A DNA stretch of 64,000 bases from Cryptomeria japonica (Eukaryota > Streptophyta > Pinopsida > Cupressales > Cupressaceae), in NCBI RefSeq assembly GCF_030272615.1, contig NC_081412.1, positions 345,840,169 to 345,904,168 on the forward strand, read 5' to 3'. Shown piece after piece: positions 60,000 through 64,000 of the stretch (positions within the stretch are counted from its first letter, which is position 1; every line of letters starts with the position of its first letter). Under the pieces are notes generated by a model. The model was not told the origin of the DNA and made no database searches. It saw only the letters and a program-made list of their open reading frames with translations. The translations under genes and the position numbers were made by a program.

Positions 60000-61354
60000 A
60001 TGACGCCCTCCCGCTTGATAGTGGAAGTCGGGGTGACCTTTTTCTATCACTCACAATGCCCTATGTCATTGGTTCCTCTGCATCGCTTGATTCCTCTCCA
60101 ACATGAGTGAATGGTTTTGTTCCTATCATGGTTGTTGCATCTGGTGATTCTAGTGTTCCTACCATTGGAGGCTTTAGATTGTGCTCCATGTCTTCCTACT
60201 TGTGGGTTTATTGGGGCCTCATCCAACAACAACAACAACAATGGGTCCCTTGGTTGTGGTGGCTTGGATGGGGTGGTGGCTAGGGTGAGATCTTATGTAG
60301 CCTTTGCTTCTGCTCGCCATTCTCAGCACGAAAAGGCTCTCTCCCCCAGACGTGGTTTGTAGGAAGGAGGCCATTGAAAATAAAAAATGTATGTTCATTA
60401 AAGTCTGATTTGTAGATTTAGCAACTTTTTGCCTTATCTTCTAGACTTGCACACGTGGGTTCTCAAGCTTTCATTCTCCCAAATACATGGAGATGGTGTT
60501 GATTGGTTGGTTGGGGATTGGGGTGATCATGATGTGATTGTGGAGGCTCCTCTTAAGGTGGCTTCCCCTAAGGATGTTGTGGCTTTAGCTATATTATCAA
60601 CCTTTGCAAGTACTTCTTCAAAATCAATTTGGGCAATCTCCTAGATCATCTAGCCTCATTGTTCAACTCATGGGCTATGAGAAGATTCCAGCTACTACAT
60701 AGGTGGTGGATTTCGATCTCCATTTGACTTTCTTGAGTAACTTTCTTCCTCATCACATGAGGTGACTCAGGATGAGGTAATGGTGGAGGTCATCTTCTTG
60801 TTCATATTTGGTGAAGTTTGAAAAAGATGTATCTTGGACAATCATTTAAAGGAGGAAGAGGTCTTCCTTGATCTAGATTTTAAAATTTAATCCCAAGGTT
60901 AAGGGTGTATGATTGCAAGGATGGCGTCAAGCATTTTGGTTTGTTGTTTTTTCTTTTAATGTTTGGTTGTAATTGCATTGTTTGATTTTGCATTATGTTT
61001 TGGGTCAGTTAGTGTTTTACTAACATATCATTGTAATTGGGATTGAGGTCCTATAAAAATTATCCTAGTAAGTTTAGGTTGATGTTATTGTGGGGTACTT
61101 GGCTACAATTGTTCTTATTTGATTTTTTGTCCTGTTTTGGGTCAACTAATGTTCTATTGACATTTCATTGTAATTGAGTTTGATGTCCTAGTAAAACTTA
61201 TTTTCCCATAAGGTTGTGAGAAGATGTTGTTGTGGGAGTAGCTTGTCTGCAATTTCACTATTGTTTGACTTTTGTATTGGTTGACTTTTGTTGTAAAGGG
61301 TTACAAGACCCCTTCAAAACCTCTTTTACCCATATAATAAAAAATGTGAGTGTT
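60000..61354 (+). other. Unclassified repeat remnant, possibly LINE-related
   Basis: Contains (CAA)n at 60223-60241 and fragments with coding-like composition, such as 60429-60644 (LLDLHTWVLKLSFSQIHG and GVDWLVGDWGDHD). It ends near an ATAATAAAAAATG stretch at 61338-61350 that resembles a polyadenylated 3' end. I cannot assign a protein family. Confidence 0.35.
60970..61290 (+). repeat. 137-bp tandem duplication
   Basis: GTTTTGGGTCA followed by a CATTGTAATTG-type core starts at 60997 and again at 61134. The units then stay aligned for over 100 bp with substitutions (for example GATGTTATTGTGGG versus GATGTTGTTGTGGG). Confidence 0.7.
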
Positions 61355-64000
61355 CATTTATGTAAGATATTGTATCACTCCTCTCATTTTCCTTATTTAA
61401 TTTGTTTGTTTATGTCATAATCTATTGGATTTGGATCTCTAAATAATTGAGGGCAATATGTTTTTAAAGGCATTGATAGAGGTGCAAAGTCTTCTTATGT
61501 GAAGCAATTTTAGTAAAGATATATTAGCATTTTGAGAGATAAGTAACTTGGCATTGTCAAATGAATTTGGCATTAAGATACATTAGATGGTATGGTGGAA
61601 ATGGTGGATGAAATATTGTGAACCATGAAGTGTATGATGTGATTTTACTTTGGTTTTAGATCGTCACTATGATTTTGCATGCTTCCCATGGACACATTTT
61701 CTCTTCTCCCCCCCACCATTTGAATCTCAGAATTAATTCATTGTGGTTACTAAACTCATTTTGTTATCTTGTGTTACTGATAATAAATATATGGTAAATG
61801 TGTATAACTAGATCTTGATTTGGCCACTTGTCTCAAGAATTGGCTAGAGCCATGTATGTGCTTGATGACATCATTTGGAATGAAGGTAAGAATGTGAAGT
61901 TGTGTGGGGAGTTGTAGGGTCAAACAACCTTTAACTTCCCACCCAACCTCAACTATATCCTCCATCTTTCTAGGTTTATCTCTTCCCACCCAGCCACTTC
62001 TCCCACAATGATGAGTAGGGGAGATTAAACACTTCCCTTTCACTTGAGTGAATGCTTGGAGTTTTTGGCACCATGGAGATTTGTATCCCTTAATGGAGGA
62101 TGTAATCTATTTTAGATATATGTTTTAGGGTTCAAATGTATATTGTATGTTGGAATGTTGCATTGATTTATTTTAGGAGTGAAATAGACCTTGAATTTGT
62201 AATCTAAATAAATCTACAATTAACAAGACATAATATTCAAGCATTCCATGCAAATGATTGAGAATGCTTTTGATAAAAACTATATAGTTATTTTTTGCAT
62301 CAACTTTTCAAACCATACTCCATGATTCGTCATCAAGATGAGGATAAGTATGATAAGATTGTAGACTTTGCTCAATAAACAACTTGGGGGGTTAATAGTG
62401 GGAAAAAATGGAGAATAAAATTACATAGCATATACAAGAACAACATAATAATACTCATCTAAAGAATTGATAGATAAGTATAACAAGGAAAGAAAGACAA
62501 ATGATCCCATAAATATCAAAAAGAAAAACAATCTTATAGGAGTAAGAGGCAAAATTGACATACATATGAAACTAAACTAATGCTATATGCAAGTAGTAAA
62601 CGAAACAAAAGGGAAGAAATAATAGGTAAGTCAATATTTTGCTTTCCATACCCCATCAATCCCCTCATCTCACACACAACAAATAGATTTCCTCTAGGTT
62701 TTAAAACTTGCACACACAAGTCTACAACATCACAATAAGACATCACACTCTTCAAAATTTCCTAAGGCTTTGTTGAGGTTCAAAGAAACCACCTGGGGTA
62801 CTAAGAGGCAAGTGTTTCCCAAGCACCCAATGATAATTTCAAAATCTAAACACAAAGAGAAGCTTTCATAGTAAGTTTTAAAACACTACAACACAAAATT
62901 GACATAAAATTACAAAAGTGACCCAACACTACAAAAATGACTTAGCACCAACACCAAAGTGATGTTTGCGCCAAGGAATGCCTATCTCTGACACTATAGG
63001 CCTATAGAGGTGTTTGAGCCCAACACCTATATCCGAAGGCTAGTAGAAAGTTGAAATTTCCAAGTCCCGAGCTCTTATTGCCTCCTTTTAAAATCATCAA
63101 TCAATTTTTATTTTCAAAAACCTAAGGACAAATTCTTCACTTTCCTCTTGCTATTCGCTAGTTTTTCCATTCTTGTTTGTTGACATTTTATTTGTCTAAG
63201 TCATAAATTTGAAGTCATTTATGTACATCTACTGAATCTCACTATTGGTGTTTCAAATTGTCTTGAATTAACTAGTGTAAGAAAGAGATCAACATAGGTT
63301 AGGGATTTTTAACATGAATACAAACTAAACTTAATGTTCGTAAAAACTCTTTCAAATTGTTTGAATATATTTGATTAGTTTATTTAATTAATTAATTTAT
63401 GTTTTCAATAGAAGAATTTACATTTGGATATATCGATTTGTTGTTTGTGTAGTAACTAAATTGCTTGAAATGAAAGTAAGATTGCATTAATTAAAAATAA
63501 TAGTAAACCAACTAATCTAATACCTATCTAAAGATTCTAATCTAAAATTAAACTATCACAACTTATTAACCATATATCTTTAAACTATTGGAAATCAAAA
63601 TACTAAACAAAATATTGGTTTTCAACCAAATGCACTATTTGTTGATATATGATGTTACCCTATTGAGAGTTGTCCTCTTAAAGATGCCAAACTTTAAAGT
63701 TACTTGTGTACAAACCAACTAAATTAGAATACAAGAACAAGAGACATATTTTAGGTTGTTTGGAATTATTTGGAATGAAGAAAAGTAAATTGCATAACAA
63801 GTGAAAAACCTAGCATTATGTTTCTTGTTGAAAAGCTCTTGTGTTGCCTCTAGGAATTGCTGAGAATCTTCTACTCTCTTCCAAAATACAAGCTAGCAAA
63901 GGATAATATAGATTTTAGGTCAAAATAGCAAGGCACAAATGCCCATGGTTGATGATGATCTCCTTGATTAATTTTTTTTAATTAATAAGCAACGTTAACT
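61355..64000. other. AT-rich interval, nothing assignable
   Basis: No credible coding sequence, LTR end, tRNA or tandem array. Frames up to 89 codons (61774-62043 minus, 62534-62755 minus) match nothing I know. Probably old, unrecognisable repeat or true intergenic DNA. Confidence 0.5.

Overview
This is AT-rich plant nuclear DNA made almost entirely of transposable elements. I found no host gene, tRNA or rRNA. The plant assignment rests on three things: Ty3/gypsy elements of the Tat type (reverse transcriptase, RNase H, a second archaeal-type RNase H, then integrase), a Ty1/copia element primed by initiator tRNA-Met, and a LINE whose ORF2 ends in an RNase H domain. The size of the nest and the repeat load suggest a large seed-plant genome. 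A gymnosperm is a guess I cannot prove from sequence alone.

Layout. 1-6622 is the 3' part of a decayed Tat element (copy A), cut by the window edge. 6623-7968 is one LTR with a polypurine tract on its left and a primer-binding site on its right, so it joins copy A to a second Tat element (copy B) in tandem. Copy B begins at 7969. Its leader is split by a ~5.0 kb segment bounded by 31-bp inverted repeats (8421-13420) and packed with CT/GA tracts, a palindromic 20-bp minisatellite and a duplicated CA/TACATATG satellite. Its gag (from 15627) is split at 16898/37702 by a 20.8 kb insertion 'X' flanked by a 5-bp target duplication. The gag reading frame resumes exactly across X.

X contains a LINE (about 19465-34228), and the LINE's RT contains a minus-strand copia element (23476-30114, 5-bp target duplication, paired LTRs). 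The nesting is therefore copia in LINE in X in Tat. Downstream of the LINE RNase H is an unexplained extra ORF remnant (32374-34003). Tat copy B resumes at 37702 with the rest of gag, a protease-like region, RT, RNases H and integrase to 43570, followed by a 3' noncoding tail.

45.4-50.4 kb holds a minus-strand LINE ORF1 remnant, a copia RNase H plus LTR fragment, and unassigned DNA. 50442-58119 is the youngest element: a gag-only (TR-GAG-like) Ty3-type retrotransposon with ~98% identical LTRs and an uninterrupted 840-codon gag/protease-like ORF, but no RT, RNase H or integrase. Its LTRs and leader carry several copies of a GC-rich hairpin containing the palindrome GTGCAC, a candidate RNA dimerisation or packaging signal. 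58.1-60.0 kb is a cluster of very short LTRs around a small minus-strand ORF with two zinc knuckles and a G-patch-like motif. 60-61.35 kb is an unclassified repeat with a 137-bp tandem duplication. From there to 64 kb I see nothing assignable.

Almost every coding sequence is dead. Most stops look like C-to-T or G-to-A changes (CGA to TGA, CAA/CAG to TAA/TAG, TGG to TAG), as expected from deamination of methylated cytosine in silenced transposons. The gag-only element is the exception and is the best candidate for recent activity, with its enzymes supplied by a related autonomous element elsewhere.
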